Origin: Odontocerum albicorne
Taxonomy: Eukaryota; Arthropoda; Insecta; Trichoptera; Odontoceridae
Length of the DNA stretch: 64,000 nt
Assembly: GCA_949825065.1 (NCBI GenBank)
Contig: OX463849.1
Span: 5,952,001-6,016,000 of the forward strand
Direction of reading: 5' to 3'
Positions 9,748 to 19,504 of this stretch are shown piece by piece. Under the pieces are notes generated by a model, which was not told where the DNA came from, made no database searches, and saw only the letters and a program-made list of their open reading frames with translations. The first letter of the stretch is position 1. Each line of letters begins with the position of its first letter. The position numbers were made by a program, and so were the translations under genes.

Positions 9748-9945
9748 TAGTTTTTTTTTTTTAACCTGGTAAGTTTATTGTCATGTGGCAATCTCTTCTA
9801 ACCAACCAGAAAAATGTTTTTATAGGCCCTAAGTGTTAACCAGACTAAAATCCTATTTAAAAAAATCTGGGTTCCAGCGGGGATCGAACCCGCAACCTCC
9901 GGATCGGCAGACAAGTGTCTTACCACCAGGCCACGGAATCATCGT
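9748..9945 (-). mobile_element. tRNA-derived SINE inserted in the mariner 5' region
   Basis: Read on the minus strand, a tRNA-like head with an A box (TGGCCTGGTGGTAAGA) and a B box (GGTTCGATCCC) is followed by a ~100-base body and a poly(A) tail (poly-T at 9751-9762 on the plus strand). The body ends CTGGTTGGTTAGAAGAGATT, then GCCACATGACAATAAAC, the same tail as the CR1-like LINE at 88-497, 3628-3853 and 13001-13551. Other copies lie at 18233-18400 and 19969-20092. The sharing implies LINE-assisted retroposition. Confidence 0.85.
9870..9938 (-). repeat. tRNA-like head of the SINE (A and B boxes)
   Basis: About 69 bases have the layout of a tRNA gene with internal Pol III promoter boxes in the right order and spacing. 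It is not called as a functional tRNA, because it continues directly into SINE body sequence and no clear acceptor stem closes it. Confidence 0.75.
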
Positions 9946-10021
9946 TTACATTTGTCAAATTTTTTTTACTCACAACAATACAAGTTAAATACAAACACCA
10001 TATGTTTTCATAGCGTTGAAC

Positions 10022-11004
10022 ATGTCTGTTTTTGTGCCTGAAAACTACGATTTGCGGACAGCATTGATTTTCTGTTACCATTAGAAGAAAACTGCTGTAG
10101 AATCGCATTGAATGCTTGTCGAAGCTTACGGTGAGCATGGTCTTGGTAAATCACATTGCTTTGAGTAGTTTAAAAAATTCAAAAGTGGCGATTTTGACGT
10201 GAGAAACGAAGAACGTGGAAGACCACCAAGAGAGTTTGAAGACGCCGAATTGCAAGCATTCTTGGATAAGGATGACGCTCAAACGCAACAACATCTTGCG
10301 GATCAATTAAATGTGATACGAGAAGCCGTCTCCATACGTTTGAACGCCATGGGATAGATCCAAAAGGTGGGAAAATGGGTTACACATGAACTGAATGAAA
10401 TATAGCAGAAACACCGAATAACCACTTGCGAAATGCTGCTCACCAGGTACAAAAGAAAATCATTTCTCAATCGAATTGGGACTGGCGATGAAAAATGGAT
10501 ATATTTCGAGAATCCTAAGCGTAAAAGATCATGGGTAACTCCAAGCAAACCAGCGACATCGACTGCAAGGCCAAATCGCTATGGACGGAAGACAATGCTC
10601 TCTGTTTGGTGAGATCAGAAGGGTGTTATCTATTATGAGCTGCTAAAATCTGGCAAAACCGTTAATACTGAACGCTACCAACAACAAACGATGGATTTTA
10701 ATCAAAAATTGCCTGAAAAACGACCAGAATATCAAAAGAGGCAACACAAAGTGTCAAGGAAACGATTGAGGCGTTTAGTTGGCAAATACTTTCGCATGCG
10801 GCTTACTCACCAGATTTGGCCTTATACTATTTATTTGCATCGATGGGACACGCACTTGCTGAGCAGCGCTTCACTTTTTACGAAAATGGCTTGATGATTG
10901 ATTGGTTTACCTAAAAAGAGCAACAGTTGTTTTGGCGTGGCATCAACAAATTACCAGAGAGATGGGAAAAATGTGTAGCTAGCGATGGGCAATACTTTGA
11001 ATGA
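10022..11004 (+). pseudogene. mariner transposase with stops and a deleted catalytic block
   Basis: The frame starts MSVFVPENYDLRTALIFCYH and continues through EAYGEHGLGKSHCFE, FKSGDFDVRNEERGRPPREF, LNVIREAVSIRLNAMG, FLNRIGTGDEKWIYFENPKR and YYELLKSGKTVNTERYQQQ. It resumes one frame over as VKETIEAFSWQILSHAAYSP, DLALYYLFASMGHALAEQRF and WEKCVASDGQYFE. The helix-turn-helix half, the first catalytic D (GDEKW) and the third (YSPDLA) are present. The second catalytic block (HDNAPSH in mariner transposases) is missing between QHKV and VKET, which is a small deletion that also shifts the frame. At least six in-frame stops are present. Confidence 0.85.
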
Positions 11005-11130
11005 AATATTTTTTACCATTTTCATATGGTACAATAAATGTATATGTCTATTAAAAAAATTCGGTTTCATATTTACAGTAATGACCAGACAGGAATCTTT
11101 TTTTTTTAAATATCTTGGTTCTAATGAGAT

Positions 11131-11260
11131 AAGACATTTATCCCTCTTAATCAAATAAGACATTTATCCCTCTTAATCGAATGAGACATTTATCCCTCTT
11201 AATCGAATAAGACATTTATTCATCTTAATCGAATAAGATATTTATCCCTCTTAATCGAAT
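11131..11260. repeat. 26-bp tandem repeat, 5 copies
   Basis: The unit AAGACATTTATCCCTCTTAA followed by TCGAAT repeats five times with units starting at 11131, 11157, 11183, 11209 and 11235. It lies just outside the right end of the mariner. Confidence 0.85.
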
Positions 11261-11269
11261 ATGATTATC

Positions 11270-12070
11270 AGCCATCATGTGCGCGTATTGGTTTAGTGTT
11301 TGTAAGCTGTTGCGATTCAACAATAATAAATTCTTGATTGATCAAACCCTAAGTTCCAATGGCAAAGGATCGCAAAGCTCTAAGGCGAACGGCAGGTTTA
11401 ATCTGCCACAGCTTTTCATTGGGCAGATAAAGTAATATTTTCAACACATATTCTATACAACGTTTTTATGTCTCCTGTAGTATTTCTAATTTTATGTTTT
11501 TTTTTAAGAATCGATTCGAATTTTCGTAAGTAAATATTTTTTTTTTGTTTCACAGAGAATCTTTGTTTTTTTTTACATTTTTAATATATTTTAGTCTTGA
11601 GATTAATTCCGAAATAAATAGAACTTTAATTTAATTCAAACGCTTTTCAGGTAATTTGCTTCACTAACTGTCGTTATTATTAATAAAGAACAGTGGTTTT
11701 AAAAGGTTTTTCTTTTCGCGGTGCTCTTTGTTTGTATTTTTATTTTCACGGCACCCTTAAAAGACTTGTCTAGTAAATGAGATAGCTGAACCTGTTATTA
11801 AAAAAAATTTAAAGTTCTTAACTCAATAATTTCCAAAACAACATCGCTTCTTTTTAATAAGCAATTAATCAAAATAAAACAATGGAAAATAATTTCAAGT
11901 TCTTGATTTCTCTGGATTTATAAGTACATTATTGAATACAAATCAGTGGGTGATTATTTCGAAAAGTGTAAAAAATGGCACCATACAAATCATAAAGATT
12001 CAATTGTATCGTAGATCAAATGATGAAGTTTTTTGAAGAGCAAAACTGCAGTAGCATCGCGATTTTGGTA
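11270..12070. other. AT-rich stretch, nothing recognised
   Basis: There are several poly-T runs but no supported coding sequence or terminal repeats. Confidence 0.5.
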
Positions 12071-12073
12071 CCG

Positions 12074-12440
12074 TGTTGTAGCGACCGTGCGTGCGGTCAC
12101 TGAACCCACAGAGGCGATCTTTGGCCGCTTGATCATTGAACTCGCTCTGCAAGGAACGCGAGACGGCGCTGGGCGAAGGTCGCCGCGCGGTCATTGAACT
12201 CACTAGTAGCGAACAGCGAGAGTGAGACGCCGACATATCTCTTGCCTCTCCTACAGACCGTAGTATGAAATGTATATGGAACACGTAACAATAACCATGT
12301 GTCCGGCGAAGCGAGACGGCGACATGTTCTGCGCCGTTCTATACATTATAAATACATACGCTCTCAATAAACTTTCTCTCTTTGCTTATCTTGATCTCGA
12401 CGACTTTTATTCTAAGAACCTCATCCTTCTATGCGAAACA
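12074..12440 (+). mobile_element. candidate solo LTR
   Basis: A GC-richer 367-base block begins TGTTGTAGCGACC and ends GCGAAACA, i.e. TG...CA. It contains TATAAATA at 12347-12354 and AATAAA at 12366-12371, followed by a pyrimidine-rich stretch, as in LTR promoters and polyadenylation regions. Internal CGGTCA(C/T)TGAAC repeats occur on the left side. No second LTR, primer-binding site or pol sequence is seen nearby, and the flanks show no clear 4-6-bp duplication. The boundaries are therefore uncertain, and a non-LTR origin is possible. Confidence 0.4.
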
Positions 12441-12828
12441 CAAGTCCCTAAAGTGTGTATGCCGGCGTTGATTTGGAAACCTGGCTTGTATGCCGGAGTA
12501 CATACTGCCAAGAAATGTCCTCTTTGAGGAGCTAACGAAGAGCTGAAAGAAGCGCGGTGGTCAGCGCAAGAGATATAAGGACATATTGTATGAAACACTT
12601 AAATAATTCATCTTGAGCATAACTGGGAGCAAACAGCAGCAGATAGAGCCAAACTATGTTGGACTGTCGCTAGTTATCAGGGATCCAATAGAAAAAGAAG
12701 ACACTGACGAGCTTGCAAGTATTGAAGCTCATCGCCCTTAACGCAGCATTACATGCCTATCACAAATTGGCTAATGTAATCTTCTCTGGTGTCGCCAAAG
12801 TCATGCACTCTAATCACACACTTTGTAT
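12441..12828. other. unassigned mixed-composition stretch
   Basis: It contains a local echo of a GTATGCCGG motif (12458 and 12489) and short open frames, none matching a family I recognise. It may be degraded transposon sequence. Confidence 0.35.
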
Positions 12829-13000
12829 TTTATAGGGTCTTTCAAATTGAACTTTTTTTTAAAATTCTTGGATAAAACACAGATGGCGTCGTGAACTTGC
12901 TTGGGTCTTGTGACATTTAAGAAGTGTAATGTATGACATTTATAAAAATGGAGTCGTATACAATATAGTCGTATTGTGATCTCCGGAAACGGTGATGTTA

Positions 13001-13551
13001 GAGCGTATATCTGAATGGACTGATCTCTGCAGGCGTTCCCCAAGGTGGAATTCTCTCTCCACTCCTTTTTTCTATATTCATCAACCCAAAAGCATCGTCT
13101 CTTAAATGTTCTTATCTCTTTCTTTACGTCGTCCTTTACTGTCTATGCAGTGAGACTCTGGAATCAGTTACAAACCAATATAAGACTCGCTCCGTCCTTG
13201 GCATGCTTTAAGAAGCGACTAAAATAACTCTTAATTTCTAGTCAGTAAAATAACGTGTTTCATTCCTGATTTTTCTTTTCCTTTCCTCTCCACCATCCTT
13301 CCCTTTCCTTTTGATTGATGATATCTCACTTTATGTGAAAAATAATGTTCGGGTGATTGTCCGTCTTTGTGGGGTTCGTGGGCATGTTCTCATGTATATG
13401 TTTATGGATTTCGTGGGGATGGATAGTCATTTGAATGATTTATGCGACCACGTAACTTGCTTCATTTACTTTTGTCTGGTTGGTTGGAAGAGATTGCCGC
13501 CAGGCAATAAGCCCACCAGATTGTATTGCAATAAAAGTGTTTAATAAATAA
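13001..13551 (+). mobile_element. CR1-like LINE fragment (copy 3) with 6-bp target duplication
   Basis: The fragment starts within the RT domain: the frame from 13011 reads LNGLISAGVPQGGILSPLLF, the classic GVPQG motif. It then jumps by an internal deletion to the ORF end (FTVYAVRLWNQLQTNIRLAP, then SLACFKKRLK) and continues with the full 3' UTR and an ATAAATAAAT tail. ATGTTA at 12995-13000 and 13552-13557 is the target duplication. The uninterrupted sequence in copy 1 of the host transposon (GGTGATGTTAATT) confirms the empty site. Confidence 0.85.
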
Positions 13552-13565
13552 ATGTTAATTGGCTA

Positions 13566-13795
13566 CCAAGATCATGTGATCTGATACTGTTGAACTTTTA
13601 TCTCTGGGGTTACGTGAAAAACCAGGTCTATAAGAATGACGCCCGATCAATTCCTGAGCTGAAGGTCTGAATTATTCGCGTTATTGGTGAGTTAGAACCG
13701 CAATTATGCCAAAATGTCATCGAAAATTTTGACATTGAGTGTACATCTGTTGAGCTGCAAGAGATGGACATTTGGCGGATATTGTTTTTTGTGTT
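13566..13795 (+). pseudogene. Tc1/mariner transposase C-terminal remnant (copy 2)
   Basis: The frame reads RSCDLILLNFYLWGYVKNQV, YKNDARSIPELK, a stop, then IIRVIGELEPQLCQNVIENF. It corresponds residue for residue to the remnant at 3041-3278, with different disabling changes: the acidic residue of PLD is N here, and the stop falls after ELKV. Confidence 0.7.
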
Positions 13796-14006
13796 CAAAT
13801 GTCATACATTATACTTTAATGACCAATAAAAAGTTTTTTGAAATCAAAGCTGTTTGTGTGTTTTATTCAAGAATAAAAAAAAATAATTAAAAAAACCGCT
13901 CAATTTGAAAGACCTTATACCTTATATTATACTCGTCATGAGTAATGGACATCCATTTGTAAATACATTTTTTTATTCAAATAATATTTTTATATCACTT
14001 ATAGTT

Positions 14007-14083
14007 AAGGTATTAACATTGGAGGTTTGAAGGCATTGGAACTTGTTTTATCAAACACTATTAATTCCACATTGTTTTTAAAC
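14007..14083 (+). repeat. left-arm fragment of the TATCAAACAC inverted-repeat family
   Basis: The sequence runs from GTTAAGGTATTAACATTGGA to TTGTTTTATCAAACAC and TTAATTCCAC. It matches the left flank and arm of the complete copy at 21056-21590. It is followed by ~270 bases of unrelated sequence before a second copy begins. Confidence 0.6.
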
Positions 14084-14348
14084 CAACAAAATCTCGACCA
14101 AATGAATAAAATACAACCTCCTATTTTTTATCTTAAAATGTGCCTCATGTTGTATTGTTTTATATTTTCTTTATGTACAGTGCAATCATGGCTAATTACA
14201 TATTTAATCTTATCTATTTATCCATTCGGAAGTCAAAATAAAAAAGTACTGAATTCATCAGAGAGTGTAGAAGATAATTTACTGAATTCACAACTCCTCC
14301 ATAATCGGCATGCACAACCTTCCATTGTAGATTTAGTTGTATTAATTA

Positions 14349-14588
14349 CATTGTAATTTGTTTTATCAAACATTGTTTATTCCACTTTTTGTAACTGTAT
14401 ACCCCTACCGGTTTCATGGTTTCCACTTCATCGTCAGATGAGAACAAGTCTTGTTTGTGCTTACTGATGATGAGAACATAAACAAGACTTGTGCTCCCCT
14501 GATGATGCGGTGAAAACCATGAAACCTGTAGGATTACACCGTTACATAAAGTGAAATAAACAGTGTTTGATAAAAAAAATTACAATAA
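14349..14588. mobile_element. foldback-type MITE, TATCAAACAC family (copy A)
   Basis: The left arm (TTGTAATTTGTTTTATCAAA, then TATTCCACTTTTTGTAAC and CCTACCGGTTTCATGG) and the right arm (CCATGAAACCTGTAGG, AAAGTGAAATAAACAGTG, TTTGATAAAAAAAATTACAA) are inverted copies over about 100 bp each with only a short centre. There is no coding sequence. Related copies lie at 19505-19655, 21056-21590 and 25893-26015. Confidence 0.8.
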
Positions 14589-14589
14589 T

Positions 14590-15680
14590 CTTTTTTTTTT
14601 AAATAGTAATAAATAAATTTATAGGTTTATTGATGGCACCATAGAAATTGCATAAATAATATATATAAAGAAATCGCATTGCAGAGCGAAGCTATCAAAA
14701 AATCTGGGCTCATCTCATAACATCCCCCAGTCAAGATATACCCCCACCAATAGAAGGCGAGCCCGGCCGTGAAGATATCAAATGTTTTTCAGTCCATACC
14801 TTTTTTGCGATAATCTTATTGTGATGGGATTTATTTTATTTTATTCTTGTTTGTTAGAGAGGTGTTCAATACGTTTCACTGCAAAAATTAAAAGGGTAAA
14901 ATATATATTTTTTAAATTATCAAAGATTTCTTGGAATAATTAAATTTATCGGTTATCCCTAGGCGCTCCTGAAAAACCATATCCGCGCCCCAGGGCGTCG
15001 AGGCGTCCGCTTTAAAAACCTCTGATAAAGAGAATGAAAATAAGGATTATTATGTTCAATCGTCGATATTTACAGCGTCAACACGGACCAAGCACACAAG
15101 AAAGGAAAACTAATAAAGCAGATCCGACGCAAGGCGATAAGTTTCAATGTTCAGCCCAAAGGGGTTAAATACACGTGCTAACTCACCCCTCGCATCCGGC
15201 TTAGGCACATTGGCGAATTGCTCTATTAAAATATCGCTTCATAAGGGACGGGTCGGGGGTTCATAAGGTCCATTTATAATGAGATATTGGGGGAGGCACA
15301 ACGTACGGTCGGCAATATTAATGACCTGCACGACTCAAAATCCACCCGTACACATTTAATTTAATTAAGATTTGTGTTTCAATTATATAGGACGTGGTTT
15401 AGAGGGATTGTTTAACGGAAACAACTGCATTTCAATTCATTGCATTGTTGATTTACGTTTTGTTTTAAATGAGCGTTAAAACAGTCCAATGGAATATTTC
15501 TAAAATATTGTAAAAGGAAGATGAAAGGGAGAAAATCAACTATTTGTGTCATACAAGATTTGTTAGCTTCATATAACGTCACTTGATACATTCGCTCAGA
15601 AATAGGGTTATTATCGATAATTCACCTAGATCCCCTTGGTACAATAAGGAACGTATGAAATGCTATTATTTTAGCATTAG
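14590..15680. other. long stretch with no recognised feature
   Basis: Base composition is more even than in the surroundings, especially 14700-14790 and 14960-15360. No reading frame, terminal repeat or tandem repeat could be supported. It is the largest unexplained block of near-neutral composition in the left half. Confidence 0.45.
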
Positions 15681-15683
15681 CAT

Positions 15684-16048
15684 TTAAACCAGTTTTTTTT
15701 TAAATGTCACTTGTACCAGTCTGGTTTTCAGGCCGTCATATATTCTATCAAAAAAATAGTCGTGCCAGTGTGCTCCAATCATTTCACTTCGGTATGTCAT
15801 CGGATCCAGTACCACGGTTTTGCTGGTGATTTTTCTAGTATGCAACGACTCACTCATAAAAGTAAACAAAAATCTCTCACAGAGCTTTGCTGTCAAACTG
15901 AATTGACGATGGAATGGTGAGGGGATCCTCGAGTACTATGCCCAGCAACAAAACTGTCAGATTGTGATGTGTGTAATGAAACTTCACAAAACATAATATT
16001 ACATATATAGTTTTTATATACTTGAACCGGACAGTATCAAAACCTGCT
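15684..16048. other. unassigned stretch with overlapping short frames
   Basis: Two overlapping open frames of about 70 residues exist on opposite strands (15684-15920). Neither resembles a family I know and neither has supporting context. A ~35-base segment at 16017-16051 (TATACTTGAACC, then ACAGTATCAAAACCTGCTAA) recurs at 2671-2711. Confidence 0.4.
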
Positions 16049-16049
16049 A

Positions 16050-16480
16050 AGATGATAGTACTCAACAGCGGCGGCCGGTCTAGAGATACGTTGGTGCGCT
16101 GAACCGGAGAAATAATTAGCAATAATTAAATTATATATTCGCAAACATGACTTCCAAAAACGTTTAATACTTCTATAGATTAAATGTGTATAAAAATACT
16201 GACAAATAGTACGAGTATTTTTATTTAAGTGAAAATTTAAAATATTTTTTTTTTAAATATTCCTTTTAAATTGACCGGCCTAGTTTGCCAATACTACCGG
16301 AGCGATTTCCAATACGCACCGGACGGAAACGCTAATTCATATAGGGCAGACAGAGATATACAGTAAACCGTGAGACAGCGATATTTCATATTCGCTCAGC
16401 GTCTCGAGGTGCGTTGGTGCTCAGCGCACCAGTGCACCAGCGCATCTCGGGATCGGCTGCCGCTGGTCCTCAATAGTATT
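16050..16480. mobile_element. GC-rich-ended MITE, unclassified
   Basis: The left end (CAGCGGCGGCCGGTCTAGAG, then ATACGTTGGTGCGCTGA) and the right end (CCAGCGCATCTCGGGATCGG, then CTGCCGCTG) are inverted copies. The right side carries an additional imperfect hairpin at 16401-16451. The centre has no ORF. The termini differ from every other family in the window. Confidence 0.6.
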
Positions 16481-16639
16481 TGGATGGCAGCTTCGATGGA
16501 TGGGAACAAAAAATGAACGTGAAAAAAAACTGAGATGAGGCGAACAAATGATGTAGAAATGATTTCATTGAGAAGAATACATGGGATGACAACGTATGAC
16601 AGAATAAAAAAATATTAATAAAGTATGAATGTGAACTTG

Positions 16640-16935
16640 ACGCTGGTGTGTTGAGAAAGACGAAGAAGGGCACTCTGAAATGATTTGAGTATGTAGAATG
16701 ATGAACGAAGAAAGAATTTCAAAACAAACACGTAGTGCAAATGTGAGTTGAAGGCGTGGTAGAGGAAGACCAAGAAAAGTATAGATGGATCTGGTGAATT
16801 ATATTTTGTAAGAAGGAAAAGTAAAAAGTGAGAGTAATCGTAAAAGGTCTATGAGAAGATGTATTGATGTGGAAAAGGCGCAATATATTTTTCGAGACAG
16901 GAAAATCTAGTGTTTTGTCCTCTCTGCTTACCCAT
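16640..16935 (+). pseudogene. non-LTR reverse transcriptase C-terminus, relic
   Basis: Broken frames give FEYVE-type sequence, then MNEERISKQTRSANV, RRRGRGRPRKV, MDLVNYIL, EGKVKSESNRKRSMRRC and VLSAYP. This parallels the relic at 3400-3630. Stops and small shifts are frequent. Confidence 0.6.
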
Positions 16936-17995
16936 AAACGATGTGTGCATTGCAAATCATGGCCACTGTATCGAACGTATGCGTCACCCAAAAACATATG
17001 ATTTATTTGTTTGTATGATATGTAAAAATGTACTTGCTGTGTACCTATTGTAATAAAATGTTCCTTATGCGTGGTCTTCGCAATAGTTACTATGAAAAGT
17101 TGGTCGGCCCATGCAAGCAAAAAACGCCCGAGATACATAGTATCTAGCAAGCCATGACGGCATACACGGGAGGATATAGGGGCTTACGATGAGCGATGGA
17201 CTGCACACAAGGAACGGAAAACGTTAAAAATATATTCTCAGTTTCTGGAACGTCTACTGTGTTTTTACTTCCGACAGCTTCTACCTGCTAAAGAGGAATC
17301 TCTTCACTCTGCTACTTTTCACCGGAAAAGCATAAAGTGAACTGAAATCTCCGAATACTGAGTGGCAGCCTTCCACCTATTTTACAGTCTTTGTACCGGT
17401 GCTGTACAGCCACTTTTAAGATGGTTCAGGCAATATCAAAATTTTCGTGGTAGGTCAAATCCTTGAAGATTCAGTTTATGATCGCTCACAAAGGGGGGAT
17501 TTCCGGCCGAGGTCTGACACCATTTCAGCCTTTTTTAAACATACATTTACTGTTGATAGATTGAATAAATATGGAGAATGGTAAGAAGCCATTCTCTATA
17601 TTTCTTCAATATGTAGACATCTAATATAAATAACTGTTTTCAATATATTGCTGTCAAATTATTTATGTATTTGTCCATGTTTTTGAAGTGAACAATGCAT
17701 ATTCAAAATCAGTTGGCAATTCATTCCAAACATCTGCGTTTTGTCATATATCGGAAGATCTACAAAAGTTTCTTTGACAATCGTCGTCTCATGGTAAGCT
17801 TTTTTTTTACAAAATATGTTTTTCTGAATATATACGGATGCGGGAAAGTCCCTTATATTATGACCTTACATGTGATTTATCTATTTTAATTTTTAAAATA
17901 TTTTTTATCTGTCAATAATACTGGGTTTAAGTTCCGAGTTTGAGCGCCCTTGAGGAACGTTTTTTTTTCTCGAAACGCCGCTATATAAAACATCC
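16936..17995. other. AT-rich stretch, nothing recognised
   Basis: No coding or repeat structure is supported. A local palindrome pairs AGAATGGTAAGAAGCCATTCT at about 17575-17597. Confidence 0.45.
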
Positions 17996-17998
17996 TTT

Positions 17999-18217
17999 TA
18001 TAGTTCGGAAATTCTAGGATGAGTCCTGTGACAGCTCACAAATTTGCCCCAATACAATCTTATGTAATGTATTTACCTAAATAACTTGTTATTTATTAGA
18101 ATTGAGGCTTATATTAAAGTTGATAAAATAATTAAAATTACTGAACATCATTACAAGGCATTATTGGGGCAAATTTGTGAGCTGTCACAGGACTCATCCT
18201 AGAATTTCCAAACTATA
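17999..18217. mobile_element. MITE, TATAGTTCGG family (copy 1)
   Basis: Terminal inverted repeats of about 60 bp begin TATAGTTCGGAAATTCTAGG and include GAGTCCTGTGACAGCTCACA and AATTTGCCCCAATA; the right end mirrors them with very few mismatches. The centre is AT-rich and non-coding. The copy at 22770-23314 shares both ends and ~130 bp of the right half. Possible TA target duplication. Confidence 0.8.
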
Positions 18218-18232
18218 GTATTAACTAGCTGG

Positions 18233-18400
18233 CATATTGCCACGTGGCAATCTTTTACCAATTACAGATATGTTAAACAACCCATCGGTCAAAACCAGGC
18301 AGTAATTTTAAATAATTTGGATGCCAGCATGAATTGAACCTATAAACTTAAGTATCAGGATGTGCCTCTTTCTAAATAGGCAACAGGTTAAACATATAGC
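18233..18400 (-). mobile_element. degenerate tRNA-derived SINE (same family as 9748-9945)
   Basis: On the minus strand a tRNA-like block with B box GGTTCAATTC is followed by GCTGGCATCCAAATTATTT, a CTGGTTTTGAC segment and the tail TAAAAGATTGCCACGTGGCA. These correspond in order to the better copy at 9748-9945. Substitutions are numerous, so this is an old copy. Confidence 0.6.
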
Positions 18401-18661
18401 CTAAGTACGAAACCTTGATAATGAGGGTTGTATAATTCCATATATTGGTATAGAAAACTGAACACCAACGAACGTTGTCCCTTTTTTTAAATATCTGATA
18501 TTCATCCAAATTTGGGAGTTCCTAACCAGTGTGAGAATTAATTGATTACGTTTATCGTGAATAAAAAATATTAAATAGAAGCACTATTGCAGTATTTTCA
18601 CTTTTAAAATTTTTAACAGTGCAATTTTTATAAAATAAAAATCCTAATTTTATATATTTAT

Positions 18662-18884
18662 TTAACACTTGCCACCCTGTGATGGATAGCGAGTGACCAG
18701 GACTTATATTTTATTTGATTATTCGACGTTTTGATAAACAGTAAAATGGTTTTTATAGCAAATTACAAAAAATAACCTAGCAGATTTTGCATAATTTTAA
18801 TTTAAAATATACATTTTTTACTGGACGCTTAGCGTTCAGCACCGTGGCTGGCGGAGTTTTTAAGCACGGTAAGGCAAGTGTTAA
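18662..18884. mobile_element. TTAA-flanked MITE candidate
   Basis: The left end TTAACACTTGCCACCCTGTG and the right end CACGGTAAGGCAAGTGTTAA are inverted over the outer 12 bases and partly beyond. Both carry TTAA at the outermost position, which fits a piggyBac-like (or Kolobok-like) TTAA duplication. The 223-bp length and lack of coding sequence fit a MITE. No autonomous partner is present in the window. Confidence 0.5.
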
Positions 18885-19504
18885 TAAGAAATCTTATTTT
18901 TTTTTAACGCTGCAAACCGATCAATTTTTTTTCAATTAAATATTCCGTCCATCTTAAAATATTTAACAACGAAGGATTTTTTTTATTTCACTCATTATAT
19001 AAATCCCCATTTCACGTGTTTCTGCCTCCTATCATGTGACAGACGGAATGAAGACATGTTTATAATTTTTATACTTTTTTTTTTATTTATTTATAATATT
19101 AACAGTATTATTTTTGCAATCAAATCGGCACCTGCCATTCTAGCACTGAAAAATAAACACATAAAGTGAATGCAAATTTGAAAATTTCTCTCTCGACAGA
19201 CAATAATTTAGATAATGAACGACTCTTCTCATCGGAGATAATAAAGAGCGAATTCAAATAGAGATGAAAATTTTACGGATTCTGATTCTAATTAAAACAA
19301 TTGTATTTAATTTGTAACACAAACACCATTAAAATGGACTGTTTTGCCAACGAAAATACGCCGAACGAAGCTATCTAGCAGGGGTTTTCAATTACAAGCC
19401 ATCGAAAGAAAACTCAATATTTTTAAACTTAAAACAAAAGTTTATCTGAATAAACCCGGGGTGTTTTGGATAAAATTTTCAATGGTAATAAAAAAATAAA
19501 TAAA
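18885..19504. other. AT-rich stretch, nothing recognised
   Basis: Poly-A/T runs only; no supported feature. Confidence 0.45.

Larger units (their letters stand above)
9644..11088 (+). mobile_element. mariner element (relic) carrying a SINE insertion
   Basis: The left end (CTGTAAATATGAAACCGG at 9651-9668) and the right end (CGGTTTCATATTTACAG at 11062-11078) are inverted copies of a mariner terminal repeat. Without the ~200-bp SINE the element is about 1.25 kb, the normal mariner size. It encodes one transposase frame, now broken. Confidence 0.85.
12831..13918 (+). mobile_element. Tc1/mariner-type element (copy 2), split by a LINE fragment
   Basis: The left end is TAGGGTCTTTCAAATTGAAC at 12833-12852, and the right end CTCAATTTGAAAGACCTTAT is its inverted copy. 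The parts 12831-13000 and 13552-13918 align with copy 1 (2838-3388) and are separated by the insertion 13001-13551. Without the insert the element is about 540 bp, the same internal-deletion form as copy 1, so both descend from a non-autonomous derivative rather than from separate decay of full elements. Confidence 0.75.

Noticed and set aside
9870..9938. Functional tRNA gene
   Set aside because: A and B boxes are present, but the sequence continues as SINE body with poly(A) and no clear acceptor stem closes.
14027..14356. 109-residue ORF with hydrophobic segments
   Set aside because: It starts in an inverted-repeat-element arm and ends in the next copy. Hydrophobic runs are expected from AT-rich DNA.
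15684..15896. Minus-strand 70-residue ORF as a possible gene
   Set aside because: An overlapping opposite-strand frame of equal length, no recognisable domain and no gene context.
16719..17150. 143-residue minus-strand ORF
   Set aside because: It overlaps the antisense of an RT relic and AT-rich sequence. No homology recognised.
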